From: Syntrophomonas sp.
GTDB taxonomy: Bacteria; Bacillota; Syntrophomonadia; Syntrophomonadales; Syntrophomonadaceae
DNA length: 64,000 nt
Assembly: GCA_016841875.1 (NCBI GenBank)
Contig: JAENYG010000016.1
Location: 1 to 64,000 of the forward strand
Direction: 5' to 3'
This document shows, one piece after another, positions 44,787 to 54,567 of this stretch. Below the pieces are notes generated by a model that saw only the letters and a program-made list of their open reading frames with translations, searched no databases and was not told where the DNA came from. Numbering within the stretch: the first letter of the stretch is position 1; every line of letters starts with the position of its first letter. A program made the translations under genes and the position numbers.

Positions 44787-45045
44787 TTATCATTCACTCC
44801 TGCATGTTTAAAGAATATATCGATATCATTAAGGTCAAAATCTACCATACCAACTAAATTTTCCACTGACGGTCGGGCTTAATGGGTCAAATCCCTGGCC
44901 TGACCTTAATTCAATATGACTTTAAAGATCGATTTGAGATATCATACATCACCTTGAATCGAATGACTACATTCTATCATTTTTTTACTAAAAGTATTAA
45001 TTTATTTATTTTCTCAAACCAAGAAATATCACTCTAAACAGAAGA

Positions 45046-45085
45046 GGGCGGTTCCAGTATTACTCAATAGAACCCGGAACCGCCC
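45046..45085 (-). terminator. Terminator after acyl-CoA dehydrogenase gene
   Basis: A perfect 10-bp stem (GGGCGGTTCC with GGAACCGCCC, 20-base loop) 55 bases after the dehydrogenase stop, then TCTTCTGTTT on the minus strand. Confidence 0.8.
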
Positions 45086-45140
45086 TTTGTTGATCTACTT
45101 TTCCAGCAGAATATTTACTCAAAATATAGGACTGAAATTT

Positions 45141-46982
45141 TTAATAGTCGAATGCTTCAATAGGAATATCGAGTGCAGATGTATCCCCATCTTCTACCAG
45201 TTCTGCAACTGCCCATACATTTGGCACCACGTTTCTCAAATAGTACCTGGCTGCAGCTACTTTACCTACATAGAAATTATGATCATAATGGTCTTTACCC
45301 AGTTCTTTAGCTTTTTGATCAGCTATTAGTGCCTGCTCCAGGATACACCTGCCGCAAAATAGCTGGGAGGTAGCGGTCAGGATGCGATGCGAGTTCAGCG
45401 GCAGCATGCCGAATTTCTTCTGCCCCATATATCCCATTATAGTTTTTTGGGTCTTCCCGTAGGATTCCAGGGCTCTGCCCAGATTGGCAAATTCTTTTTC
45501 AAAGCTTTCCGCATTCTTATTGCTTTCGTAAAAATCTTTCATTTCCTTGAGGAACCTGCCAAAAGTAGCGCCTTTTTCCATAGTCCATTTGCGTCCTACC
45601 AGGTCCAGGGATTGAATGAAATTGGTTCCTTCCCATATAGAGTAAATCTTCACATCCCGGGCAATCTGCGCCACCGGGTACTCTTCACAGTAGCCATAAC
45701 CGCCATAAGTCTGAATAGCCTCTCCGATCAGCCACCAGGCTTCATCTGAAGGATAAGCTTTGCACAGGGGAGTAGCGACCTCGATAAGATCATTGGCTGC
45801 TGCCCTTTTCTCAGGATCAGGATCATATTCGCGAACATCGAAAGCAAAGCTGACTTTATACATCATAGCTCTTATAGCTTCCAGATGAGCTTTACCCATT
45901 AAGAGAGTTCTTTTGATGTCTTCATGATTGATAATGTTTACCCGGCCACCTTTAGGATTAGTCAAAGCATGTCCTTGTATTCTATCTTTGGCATAATCGC
46001 GTGCATTATAGAAGGCATTAGCTATACAAGACCGGGCAGCCCCCCCTGTTTGCATACGAGCTCCGTTCATCATCTGGAACATCTGGGCCATACCTTCACC
46101 TTGACCATCGTTCTCCATGGGGTTGGTACCCAGGAGAAAACCACGGCATTCATTATTTTCACCAAAGGCCAAAGATGCAGTACAGGAGCCATTTTGCCCC
46201 AGTTTATGTTCAACTCCAGTGGTCTGGACGTCATTCAAATCGCCCACACTGCCATCTTCGTTCACCCAGTATTTAGGAACTATAAAGAGGGATATGCCTT
46301 TGGTTCCCTCTTTGGCACCTTCTACCCGGGCCAAATACAGGTGAATGATGTTTTCGGTAAAATCATTATCTCCACCGGTGATGAATATTTTATTGCCTTT
46401 TATTTTAAATATACGCGGATCATCGGTGGGATAAGCCTTGGATAAAATATCCCCCACATCGGATCCGGCCGTAGGTTCGGTCAAACACATAGTACCAGAC
46501 CAGTTTCCATCCATCATTTTGGGAAGGAAACGCTCTTTAATCTCATCCGGAGCATACGCTTGAATCAAATTGGCTGCACCACTGGTTAAAGCAATATATG
46601 GAGAAAAGGAAGGGTTGGCAGCGGTAATCATTTCCCACACCGAGGAAAATAGAATCTGGGGCAATACCATGGCATCTTCTGATTTGTCTATATTAGAGCT
46701 GCCCCAACCCTGTTCCTGCAGCTGCCGAAAAAGAGGCCCAAAGGATTTAGGCAGTGTAACCCGGCCATTCTCAAACTTCACTGGGTTTTTATCGCCATCA
46801 TCATTGGTAGGTTCTATTACCTCTTTACACATCTTCAACATTGGTTGTAAAACTGACTTCACGTCATCTTTGGAATAATAGTCGGCAAACCTGGGATAGT
46901 TAAAAATTTGTTCGGTAGGCAGCCATTCCTGTAATATAAACTCCAGGTCTCTAGTATTCAAATATGCAAAATTAGCTGACAT
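45141..46982 (-). CDS. Acyl-CoA dehydrogenase, long (about 600-residue) family
   Basis: 613 residues, the longer DmdC/AidB-like branch with a C-terminal extension domain beyond the usual 380-residue core. FAD and substrate motifs: MCLTEPTAGSDVG, ITGGDNDF, and the catalytic Glu in YSIWEGTN. It should oxidise an acyl-CoA (butyryl-CoA or a related substrate) and pass electrons to electron-transfer flavoprotein, which is not in the window. ATG with AGGAGG upstream. It diverges from hbd-thl, with sigma-54 promoters facing both ways, so the beta-oxidation genes share one control region. Confidence 0.94.
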   Translation of the reverse strand: MSANFAYLNTRDLEFILQEWLPTEQIFNYPRFADYYSKDDVKSVLQPMLKMCKEVIEPTNDDGDKNPVKFENGRVTLPKSFGPLFRQLQEQGWGSSNIDKSEDAMVLPQILFSSVWEMITAANPSFSPYIALTSGAANLIQAYAPDEIKERFLPKMMDGNWSGTMCLTEPTAGSDVGDILSKAYPTDDPRIFKIKGNKIFITGGDNDFTENIIHLYLARVEGAKEGTKGISLFIVPKYWVNEDGSVGDLNDVQTTGVEHKLGQNGSCTASLAFGENNECRGFLLGTNPMENDGQGEGMAQMFQMMNGARMQTGGAARSCIANAFYNARDYAKDRIQGHALTNPKGGRVNIINHEDIKRTLLMGKAHLEAIRAMMYKVSFAFDVREYDPDPEKRAAANDLIEVATPLCKAYPSDEAWWLIGEAIQTYGGYGYCEEYPVAQIARDVKIYSIWEGTNFIQSLDLVGRKWTMEKGATFGRFLKEMKDFYESNKNAESFEKEFANLGRALESYGKTQKTIMGYMGQKKFGMLPLNSHRILTATSQLFCGRCILEQALIADQKAKELGKDHYDHNFYVGKVAAARYYLRNVVPNVWAVAELVEDGDTSALDIPIEAFDY

Positions 46983-47140
46983 TTAGTATCCTCCTTATTT
47001 TTCAAGCCTTTTAACTGCTATCATTCTACACATGCGATGTTCCCCTTTACATTGATAGCTGAGATATCGTCCTTTATCTTCTGCATCCCCTCCTTTGTTT
47101 TCAGGTAGCAAGATCCTTTATTTCGTACTCCTGCCATATG

Positions 47141-47158
47141 GTGCAAAAATAATGCCAG
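47141..47158 (-). promoter_or_regulatory. Sigma-54 promoter for acyl-CoA dehydrogenase
   Basis: On the minus strand it reads CTGGCATTATTTTTGCAC, exact GG-N10-GC with near-consensus -24 and -12 boxes, 160 bases upstream of the gene. Confidence 0.82.
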
Positions 47159-47366
47159 TTCATCAACACCCTCCAACCAGGTATTGAAACGGGTTATTAA
47201 CTCCAGAAACCCAATGGGTGATTGAGAAAGATCATCCTAAATCATAAATAATCAGAAAATTGTGACATTTTGACTTTGCTCAGGCAATGTTTTAATAAAA
47301 GGCATTAAATGAATAAAAATAATACATCTGTCTGTTGGCTACCCACGAATTAATCGCTGCTATGGA

Positions 47367-47384
47367 TTGGTATCATTTTTGCAT
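47367..47384 (+). promoter_or_regulatory. Sigma-54 promoter for hbd-thl
   Basis: Reads TTGGTATCATTTTTGCAT, GG at 47369-47370, ten bases, GC at 47381-47382. About 155 bases upstream of hbd. A small ACCCA-A-TGGGT palindrome (47208-47218) and a CCAGGTA (47177-47183) lie between this and the divergent promoter as possible activator sites. Confidence 0.8.
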
Positions 47385-47538
47385 TTAATCAGGGCAGTGG
47401 CACTCATATCGAAGATTCCAAAAATTTGGATGCCGGCTGAACACAACTATCTGATAGTTATTGCCGTTGAAGGGAGGGAGAATATTTTAGCCGGGCCAAA
47501 TAGTTTTCCAGGATTGATTTACATAAGGAGGTAATATT

Positions 47539-48432
47539 ATGAGTATAAAAAAAGTAGGCGTTATCGGGGCTGGAGCTATGGGTCTGGGGATTGCCCAGGC
47601 TTGTGCTCAAGCGGGAATAAGCGTAGTTCTAAATGATATTAATCTGGAATTGGTAGAAAAAGCAGTCAAAAGAATGGATAAAATGTTGGGTAAAGCGGTT
47701 GCTAAAGGCAAACTGACCGAGGAGGCTAAGGCTGGGACAATAGGGCTGATCGTAAAGAGCAGCGACCTGCAGGATGCTGCTGATTGTGATGTAGTTATCG
47801 AAGCTATCGTGGAGAACATGGAAATAAAGAAAAACCTGTTTAAGCAATTGGACAGCATCTGCAAGCCGGAAACGATTCTAGCCAGTAATACTTCATCTCT
47901 TTCGGTATCCGAACTGGCTAATGCAACCGGGAGGCCTTCTCAGTTCATCGGCATGCACTTTTTTAACCCGGTGCAGATGATGAAATTGGTGGAGGTAGTT
48001 AGACCCCTGCAGGTTTCAGCGGAAACTGAACAGGCCATAATGGATCTGAGCCGCAAGTTGGGTAAAGAACCGGTTCCGGTTAAAGATTCACCGGGCTTTG
48101 TAGTAAACCGCATCTTAACTATGGGAAGTGGAGAAGTACCATTCATGCTGCAGGAGGGTGTAGCTAACCCCGATGCTATCGATAAATGTATGAAACTGGG
48201 AGCAAACTGGCGTATGGGCCCCTGTGAACTGGGAGATTTTGTGGGCTTGGACATCAGCCTGGCGACCAGATTGACTCTTTACCGGGAGTTTGGAGAGGAT
48301 AAATACCGCCCCTGCTTATTTACTACCCAGATGATCAGAGCTGGATTCCTGGGTCGCAAAACTAGCAAAGGCTATTACATATATGACGCTGAAGGGAATA
48401 ATCTGGGAAATAACCCGGCTTTATTTAAATAG
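47539..48432 (+). CDS. hbd: 3-hydroxybutyryl-CoA dehydrogenase
   Basis: 297 residues. NAD-binding motif VIGAGAMGLGIAQACAQAG; catalytic region SNTSSLSVSELA and GMHFFNPVQMMKLVEVV (catalytic His); KDSPGFVVNRIL links the two domains. It oxidises 3-hydroxybutyryl-CoA to acetoacetyl-CoA in butyrate beta-oxidation (or the reverse). ATG with AAGGAGG upstream. It is first in a two-gene operon with the thiolase, 14 bases away, behind a sigma-54 promoter. A slightly odd point is GSGEVPFMLQEG where most homologues have an E-A pair before the EG. Confidence 0.95.
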   Translation: MSIKKVGVIGAGAMGLGIAQACAQAGISVVLNDINLELVEKAVKRMDKMLGKAVAKGKLTEEAKAGTIGLIVKSSDLQDAADCDVVIEAIVENMEIKKNLFKQLDSICKPETILASNTSSLSVSELANATGRPSQFIGMHFFNPVQMMKLVEVVRPLQVSAETEQAIMDLSRKLGKEPVPVKDSPGFVVNRILTMGSGEVPFMLQEGVANPDAIDKCMKLGANWRMGPCELGDFVGLDISLATRLTLYREFGEDKYRPCLFTTQMIRAGFLGRKTSKGYYIYDAEGNNLGNNPALFK

Positions 48433-48446
48433 AAGGGGAGATAGAA

Positions 48447-49745
48447 ATGAAAGAAGTATTTGTAGTAGAGGCAGCTCGTACTGCTGTTGCGCGAGCCGGA
48501 AAACAATCCTGGTTTATGAATGTTCGGGCCGATGATCTGGCGGCTATCGTAATGAAGGATTTACGCAGAAAAATTGGAATAAGTGAAGATTGGGAAAAAC
48601 AGAAGATAGTCGGAGATATATACTGGGCAGCTACTGCTAATGCCTTTGGGGAGCAGGGCGGCAATATGGGCCGTAATGCGTGGCTTCTTTCCGGCGGTTC
48701 CTATGATGTTCCGGGCATGACGGTGGATCGTTTTTGTGCTTCCAGCCTTACAGCCCTGGTTACAGCTACTGCTACCATGGGAGCAGGATGGTCGGGCGAA
48801 GTAGCATTTGCGGGTGGAGCCCAGCATATGACCCATATCCCTATGGGCGCTGGTTCGGACCGCAATCCAGAAGGAGCCAAGTATTATAATCCTATGTCGC
48901 CGATGATGGGCTGGACAGCTGAACAGGTGGCCCGGAAATATAATATCAGCCGGGAGATACAGGATCAATTTGCCTATGAAAGCCATGCAAAGTGCGCTGC
49001 TGCGCAGGATGCCAATGACGGACTGGGTAAAACCAAAGACGTTGTAGTTCCCATTAAGTGTAAAGTACCGGTTAAAAGCGCTTATAAATCAGATAAAACA
49101 CCGGAAGCATTATATACTGCTCCGGAAGGCCTGGCCAAGAAGAGAATCGAAGAGGGTATTACGGATGATGTCGAGATGGTAGTCTGGCAGGACCAGGGGC
49201 TGCGCCGTGACACCACTATCGAGGGACTGGCTAAAATGCCGGCGGTGTTCATGAAGGACGACCAGGCGACGGTTACCGCCGGGAACTCCAGTCAGATCAA
49301 TGATGCTGCGGCCGGTTTAGTTTTAGCTACCTCAGAAGGCTGCAAGGCTCTGGGAGTAAAACCCCGCATGAAGCTGATTAGTTCGGCCGTTGTCGGCGTA
49401 GATCCTCAAATAATGGGTGTTGGTCCATCCCTGGCTATCCCGGTAGCTTTGAAAAGAGCTGGATTAACTGCCGACCAGATTGGATTGTGGGAAGTAAATG
49501 AGGCTTTTGCCTCCCAGGCCTATTACTGCTGCCATGATGCCCTGAAACTTCCTATGGATCGGGTTAATGTATGGGGTTCGGGTATATCTATAGGACATCC
49601 TCTAGCCTGCACCGGGGCTAGAATTGCCTGTGACATAACCGCCCTGTTTGATGACCCTGCTTATTCTGATGTAGAATACATTGTGGAATCAATGTGTATC
49701 GGAATGGGTATGGGTGCTGCTGCGGTCTGGCAGCGAGTTAAATAA
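48447..49745 (+). CDS. Acetyl-CoA C-acetyltransferase (thiolase)
   Basis: 432 residues, a little long for a thiolase. Active-site Cys in DRFCASSLTALVTA (about 92), His in SGISIGHPLACTGAR, and the second Cys in CIGMGMGAA at the end. It cleaves acetoacetyl-CoA with CoA to two acetyl-CoA, the last step of butyrate oxidation. ATG with AGGGGAG upstream. Co-transcribed with hbd and closed by a strong terminator. The extra length lies in the loop at about 190-260. Confidence 0.95.
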   Translation: MKEVFVVEAARTAVARAGKQSWFMNVRADDLAAIVMKDLRRKIGISEDWEKQKIVGDIYWAATANAFGEQGGNMGRNAWLLSGGSYDVPGMTVDRFCASSLTALVTATATMGAGWSGEVAFAGGAQHMTHIPMGAGSDRNPEGAKYYNPMSPMMGWTAEQVARKYNISREIQDQFAYESHAKCAAAQDANDGLGKTKDVVVPIKCKVPVKSAYKSDKTPEALYTAPEGLAKKRIEEGITDDVEMVVWQDQGLRRDTTIEGLAKMPAVFMKDDQATVTAGNSSQINDAAAGLVLATSEGCKALGVKPRMKLISSAVVGVDPQIMGVGPSLAIPVALKRAGLTADQIGLWEVNEAFASQAYYCCHDALKLPMDRVNVWGSGISIGHPLACTGARIACDITALFDDPAYSDVEYIVESMCIGMGMGAAAVWQRVK

Positions 49746-49750
49746 ACAGC

Positions 49751-49792
49751 TGGGAGAGTTGGAAGTGCCTAACAGGCCCTTCCAACTCTCCC
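49751..49792 (+). terminator. Terminator after thiolase
   Basis: A long stem (TGGGAGAGTTGGAAG with CTTCCAACTCTCCCA, plus GCCT/AGGC inside) six bases after the stop. Confidence 0.85.
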
Positions 49793-49921
49793 AATTCTAA
49801 TCATGTTCAGGATGAAGCAGTATAATTTGTTTATACATCAAGAAAATCAATGCTCTGCAGTCTGTTAATTAGGGAATCTAATTAATAATAAGTTCTGATG
49901 ATGAAGGAGATGGGCAATATT

Positions 49922-50725
49922 ATGGAAATAGGTAAACTTATACTGGATGGACTGGTTTTGTTAAATATTAAGGAAAACGGGGTCGCTACCATAACATTGA
50001 ATCGACCTGAAGCATTTAATGCCCTTAATGATGATACGGCTGATGCTTTTTCTGCCGCACTTGACGAAATAGATAGAAGAGCCAACATCAAGGTAATAGT
50101 GTGGACTGGTAAAGGAGAAGCTTTATCCGGTGGAGGCGATATCAGAATGCTCCAATCCCTGGATAAGGTTAGTGATGCGCGCAGAATATTTGAACGGGCC
50201 TACATTCAAACCAAGAGATTTTATGATTTACCCATGCCCGTTATTGTGGCAGCTAATGGGATCATTGCCGGAGTTGCTACCGGCAGGAGCCTGGCGGCAG
50301 ATATTTTGATCGCTTCAGAGAAAGCCAAGTTTGCAGCTAATTTCATCAATATAGGGCTTCTGCCTGATGGCGGAACTTCTCATTTCTTATTCAAAAAATT
50401 GGGGCATCACCGTACGGCAGAAATATTATTTAACGGTAAAATGCTGAGCGCCGCCGAATGTCTCGATTTGGGTATATTCAATAAAGTCGTACCTCATGAA
50501 GAACTTTATCCCACCGTGTATGCTATGGCAGATAAGCTTGCTAATAGCCCTACCGTCGCTTTGAAGTATGCTAAACAGATTTTACGCTCTTGTGTTAATA
50601 ATGATTTTACGGCTATCGCCAGCATGGAAGCAGGGGGACAGATTCAATGCTGGAGTACCGAAGATTTTCAAGAAGGGGTGGCTGCTTTTTTGGAGAAACG
50701 TAAAGCTAAATTTAAAGGCTGTTAA
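49922..50725 (+). CDS. Enoyl-CoA hydratase/isomerase family, PaaG-like
   Basis: About 267 residues from ATG 49922; the frame also opens at ATG 49898. Crotonase fold with the oxyanion-hole segments (GEALSGGGDIRML and NGIIAGVATG). Both catalytic glutamates of true enoyl-CoA hydratase appear absent: the first position is Gly in GVATGRS, the second Phe in ANFINIG. The GLLPDGGTS aspartate typical of PaaG-like enoyl-CoA isomerases is present. So it is probably an isomerase or another crotonase-fold activity, not the butyrate-pathway hydratase. It follows the thiolase terminator without a sigma-54 promoter of its own. Confidence 0.88.
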   Translation: MEIGKLILDGLVLLNIKENGVATITLNRPEAFNALNDDTADAFSAALDEIDRRANIKVIVWTGKGEALSGGGDIRMLQSLDKVSDARRIFERAYIQTKRFYDLPMPVIVAANGIIAGVATGRSLAADILIASEKAKFAANFINIGLLPDGGTSHFLFKKLGHHRTAEILFNGKMLSAAECLDLGIFNKVVPHEELYPTVYAMADKLANSPTVALKYAKQILRSCVNNDFTAIASMEAGGQIQCWSTEDFQEGVAAFLEKRKAKFKGC

Positions 50726-52617
50726 TTCTTTGACAATAGTTTCATCTGTTCGATCTTCCTGTACAGGGTACTGCGGGTTATTCCCAGGGCTCGGGCGGCC
50801 TGGGATATATTGCCGTTATGTTCTTCTAAAACCTTATTAATGATGTGCAGTTCCTGATTCCTTAAGTCATTAGATTTCTCGGCCAGATTGATCTGGAAAA
50901 AACGCTGGGGCAGACAATCGGCGGTGATGGTTTGACCTTCTGCAAATACTACTGCATGTTCTATAACATTGCGCAGTTCCCTGACATTACCTGGCCAATT
51001 ATAGCCCTGCAGTATGGTTAAGGTTTCATCGCTTACCCGCTGTATGCCCTGATTGTCACTGCCTCCCAACTCTTTGATTATGCTGTCAACTAACAGGGGG
51101 ATATCTTCTTTTCTCCACCGGAGCGGAGGCAGCTTGATATTTATAACATTAAGACGGTAATATAAATCTTCCCGGAACATACCTTTACTGATGGCATCCT
51201 CTAAATCACGATTGGTGGCAGCTATTACCCGTATATTTACTTTTTTGCCTTTACTGCCGCCTACCCGGATAACCATCCGGTCCTGCAGAAATCTCAATAA
51301 GCTCACCTGCATATCAGTAGGCATCTCCCCTATTTCATCCAGAAATACCGTACCTCCATCTGCCATTTCGAATTTGCCGATGGCACCGCCCTTTTTGGCT
51401 CCGGTGAAGGCTCCCTCCTCATATCCAAAAAACTCACTCTGCAGCAATTCTTTAGGTATTGCACCACAGTTTATGGGTATCAATGGCCCCCCGCGTTGGC
51501 TGGCCCGGTGAATAGCCTCGGTCAATAATTCTTTGCCGGTTCCGCTTTCCCCCATGATCAAAATGTTGGAATTAACTTTGGCTGCTTTCCTTCCTAATTC
51601 CTTGACCTGCACCCATGCAGCACTTTCACCTATCAATTCATCAAAGGAAAATAAATCATGGTTCGGGGCAGTTTGAAACACCTTACCTTGAGGCTGGTTG
51701 TTATTAAAATCAAATGTAAACAGTACCAGAGTAGGCCCCTGATTCCCCGAGACTTTTAATGGTTCCTTGATGCGTAAAGAGCAGGTAATGTTTCTGTGGC
51801 CATTATTGATTTTGAATTCATATTTATCCTGTTTCTCATCCAACAATATTTTTAATAGTTCCTGATCACCAGGGATATATGCTCCTATGGGCTTGGATAT
51901 GACCTCATCTCTATCGTTAACTCCCAGTAATTCAATGGATTTCTTGTTTAAATTGATTATGGTTCCTTTTCCGTCCACCACAAAAAGCCCATATTGTACA
52001 CAATCCAGTATGGAATCTATCTTGGTCTTCCTGGTAATTCCCATCCCTATGGTGGTCGCTGCGTATTTTACCAGTTGGATAATCTCCGGGGTCAAATCAT
52101 GAAAAGGATTCATCACACTGAGTACCCCCATAATATGAGAATCAGCTTTGATGGGCACCCCGATACTGCTGAAAAAATGGAGACAATGTCTAAAGTGCTC
52201 AAAGGCGCTGATTTCCAGGGATTTACCTTCTATTAAAACTGTCCCTATACAATTAGTACCAACCACGTTTTCCTGGCAGCAGATACCTACCGGCAGCAAT
52301 TCATTATTGCCGATAACCTGTAAAACAAATCCTTCCGCATCGGATAAAAGTACTATACTCTTATCAATAACTGCACCTAATTCCTTCATAATCGGCCGGG
52401 CAATTTTTATCATCTCAATATTCTGACTCTGCCGGAACAGCAGCTTCTCATTTGATAAACCAGGTTTGCCTTCCTCAAAGGGTTCTATTAAGTTCCGGCA
52501 TCTCTCCCAGGACCTTAATATCTCAGGCCGTATTACGTCTTTTGTTACTGTGCCATCATTAATAAAACTAAACCAGGATTCCTTAATATTCACTTGTTCA
52601 GCAGTCAAATCAAACAA
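50722..52617 (-). CDS. Sigma-54-dependent activator, AcoR-like
   Basis: About 631 residues from TTG 52617, seven bases after GAGGTG; the frame extends to 52632. Sensor region with RPEILRSWERC and a GAF-like part, PAS (about 205-300), AAA+ with GESGTGKE, intact GAFTGA loop (YEEGAFTGAK) and GGTVFLDEIGEMP, and a Fis helix-turn-helix (ISQAARALGITRSTLYRKI). Its stop overlaps that of the enoyl-CoA family gene by 3 bases. It diverges from the CoA-transferase gene. It is the best candidate to drive the acd, hbd-thl and CoA-transferase sigma-54 promoters. Confidence 0.93.
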   Translation of the reverse strand: MFDLTAEQVNIKESWFSFINDGTVTKDVIRPEILRSWERCRNLIEPFEEGKPGLSNEKLLFRQSQNIEMIKIARPIMKELGAVIDKSIVLLSDAEGFVLQVIGNNELLPVGICCQENVVGTNCIGTVLIEGKSLEISAFEHFRHCLHFFSSIGVPIKADSHIMGVLSVMNPFHDLTPEIIQLVKYAATTIGMGITRKTKIDSILDCVQYGLFVVDGKGTIINLNKKSIELLGVNDRDEVISKPIGAYIPGDQELLKILLDEKQDKYEFKINNGHRNITCSLRIKEPLKVSGNQGPTLVLFTFDFNNNQPQGKVFQTAPNHDLFSFDELIGESAAWVQVKELGRKAAKVNSNILIMGESGTGKELLTEAIHRASQRGGPLIPINCGAIPKELLQSEFFGYEEGAFTGAKKGGAIGKFEMADGGTVFLDEIGEMPTDMQVSLLRFLQDRMVIRVGGSKGKKVNIRVIAATNRDLEDAISKGMFREDLYYRLNVINIKLPPLRWRKEDIPLLVDSIIKELGGSDNQGIQRVSDETLTILQGYNWPGNVRELRNVIEHAVVFAEGQTITADCLPQRFFQINLAEKSNDLRNQELHIINKVLEEHNGNISQAARALGITRSTLYRKIEQMKLLSKN

Positions 52618-52761
52618 AAGACAACACCTCAAATATGGTATAAATTATTAGTTTATTATACCACAAGACCAAAATCAACAGTCCTGGATGTTAACATAAA
52701 AAGTAATATACTATACCCTAACATGCTAACCTTATGTACTAGATGATCGCCAGATTTGCAG

Positions 52762-52784
52762 TACCTGGCAGAGGTGTCCAGGTA
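52762..52784. promoter_or_regulatory. Putative activator site TACCTGG-N9-CCAGGTA
   Basis: A perfect inverted repeat with 7-bp arms, 148 bases upstream of the CoA-transferase -24 box, in the divergent region shared with the activator gene. One arm (CCAGGTA) recurs in the acd/hbd control region at 47177. Confidence 0.6.
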
Positions 52785-52929
52785 TGATACAAGGTAATGT
52801 ACAATAATAATGCGCCTGGTTTTGACTATACTGTTATCTCTGGATAGATGATTCAAGAATATATTTGGAAGATCGCTAATTCTCCCTTCATTTAAGTTCC
52901 CCGAACAGGCAAATCTAAATTCTCTCCTT

Positions 52930-52947
52930 ATGGCATTGTTTTTGCTA
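52930..52947 (+). promoter_or_regulatory. Sigma-54 promoter for CoA-transferase
   Basis: Reads ATGGCATTGTTTTTGCTA, exact GG-N10-GC, close to consensus, 150 bases upstream of the gene. Confidence 0.85.
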
Positions 52948-53098
52948 TTTAAACTAGGCAGGCAGCTGCATTTTACCGGTCGAAAGGACACTCTGTCTTT
53001 AAAGTCAGTAAATAGTGGCAATTTGCAAACCCTCTGGCAGCCAGACATCGTTCTAGGGTACATAGCAGGGGTAATAATAAATTAGGAGGAATGTGAGC

Positions 53099-54445
53099 AT
53101 GAGTACATATGCAAGCGAATACAAGAGTAAACTGCGTACTGCAGATGAAGCAGTAAAGGTTGTCAAATCAGGTGACCAGGTTTCTTATGGCCATTTTGCC
53201 ATGGCTCCCAAAGCATTAGATGCAGCTCTGGCTAAAAGAGCGGGTGAGGTAAGCGATGTTAGGATCAAAGCTGTTATGCCGCTTTTTGTACCCCAACCAG
53301 TTCTAGCCGATCCACAGAAAAAGTCTTTTACCTATTCTAGCGGACATTTCAGTCCTTTCGATAGGAAACTAGCGGAAAAGAGCCTTTCCTACTATGTTCC
53401 CAGCAACTTCGGATTCACCCCGTTTATTGCCAGAAGAGGGTGGTCTAAGCCTTCTGATGTATTGATGATCATGACCACGCCCATGGATAAGGATGGTTTT
53501 TTTAACTTCAGTACCTCTTGTTCAGAGACTATGGCTTTGTGTGAAATGGCTCAGCATATCATCGTTGAAGTCAATGAAAAAGCTCCCCTGGCTTTAGGAG
53601 GGGAACAAAATTGCATTCATATCTCCAGGATTGACGGTATTGTAGAAAATACCGAACCAATATTTACCCTTCCAGCAGAGTTCGAAGCTTCAGAAGAAGA
53701 GAAAAGAATCGCCGAGCATATAATCTCCAAAATCGAGGATGGAGCCTGTCTGCAATTTGGTATCGGTGGTCTGCCCAGCGTGATAGGTAAATTGATCGCT
53801 GAAAGTGATCTCAAGGATTTAGGCATCCATTCAGAAATGATGGCTGATTGTTTCGTTGATCTGTATGAACAAGGAAAGATAACCGGTAATAAAAAGAATG
53901 TTGATAAAGGCAGAATGACCTATACCTTTGCAGTAGGGTCTCAGAGATTATATGATTTCATAGACAATAATCCCGCTTGTGCATCTTATCCGGTAGATTT
54001 GATCAATATGCCGGCCAGGATTGCCATGAATGACAAACAGATAGCTATTAATAATGCGGTGCAGGTAGATCTTTATGGTCAGGTAAATTCAGAATCATCC
54101 GGGTTTAAAAATATTTCGGGAACTGGTGGACAGCTTGAATTTACGCTGGGGGCTGAATGGTCCAAAGGCGGCGCCTCCTTCATATGTATGACATCCACGA
54201 CTATTAAAGGTGGAGAAAGAGTATCGAGAATTGTTCCCTATTTCAGCCCGGGTACTATAGTTACATGTCCCAGAGGCTGTGTATCCAATATAGTAACTGA
54301 GTTTGGCATTGCTAATATGATGGGTAAACCGACTTATGAGCGGGCAGAACTGTTGATCGATATAGCCCATCCAGACTTCAGGGATGATTTGATTAAAGCA
54401 GCCAGCGAGCAGAGAATATGGACCAGAACTAATAAGATAGGTTAA
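53099..54445 (+). CDS. Acetyl-CoA hydrolase/transferase family CoA-transferase
   Basis: 448 residues from ATG 53099 with AGGAGG nine bases upstream (GTG 53093 also possible). The family motif [12 protein letters not shown] and the catalytic Glu in [10 protein letters not shown] are present, as in 4-hydroxybutyrate and butyryl-CoA:acetate CoA-transferases. It probably activates butyrate with acetyl-CoA as CoA donor, the first step of syntrophic butyrate oxidation. Its sigma-54 promoter, plus the adjacent activator and the nearby acd, hbd and thiolase genes, makes a coherent butyrate regulon. Substrate specificity is inferred. Confidence 0.92.
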   Translation: MSTYASEYKSKLRTADEAVKVVKSGDQVSYGHFAMAPKALDAALAKRAGEVSDVRIKAVMPLFVPQPVLADPQKKSFTYSSGHFSPFDRKLAEKSLSYYVPSNFGFTPFIARRGWSKPSDVLMIMTTPMDKDGFFNFSTSCSETMALCEMAQHIIVEVNEKAPLALGGEQNCIHISRIDGIVENTEPIFTLPAEFEASEEEKRIAEHIISKIEDGACLQFGIGGLPSVIGKLIAESDLKDLGIHSEMMADCFVDLYEQGKITGNKKNVDKGRMTYTFAVGSQRLYDFIDNNPACASYPVDLINMPARIAMNDKQIAINNAVQVDLYGQVNSESSGFKNISGTGGQLEFTLGAEWSKGGASFICMTSTTIKGGERVSRIVPYFSPGTIVTCPRGCVSNIVTEFGIANMMGKPTYERAELLIDIAHPDFRDDLIKAASEQRIWTRTNKIG

Positions 54446-54527
54446 AAGACTACCTGATTGTTCTTTTTAATAAATCCTGCGGCAGATCTCATTGATCAGC
54501 TGTACTCGTCATGTGGAAACAAACCAA

Positions 54528-54557
54528 AACCCCGGAGCAAAAGCTCCGGGGTTTTTA
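54528..54557. terminator. Bidirectional terminator between CoA-transferase and MBL gene
   Basis: A perfect 11-bp stem (AACCCCGGAGC with GCTCCGGGGTT, AAAA loop) with T-runs on both sides (GTTTTTA to the right, GGTTTTGG-like on the other strand). Confidence 0.92.
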
Positions 54558-54567
54558 GCCTTTGTGG

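Noticed and set aside
45387-46878. Several + strand ORFs of 75-173 codons
   Set aside because: All are antisense to the acyl-CoA dehydrogenase, whose motifs are complete.
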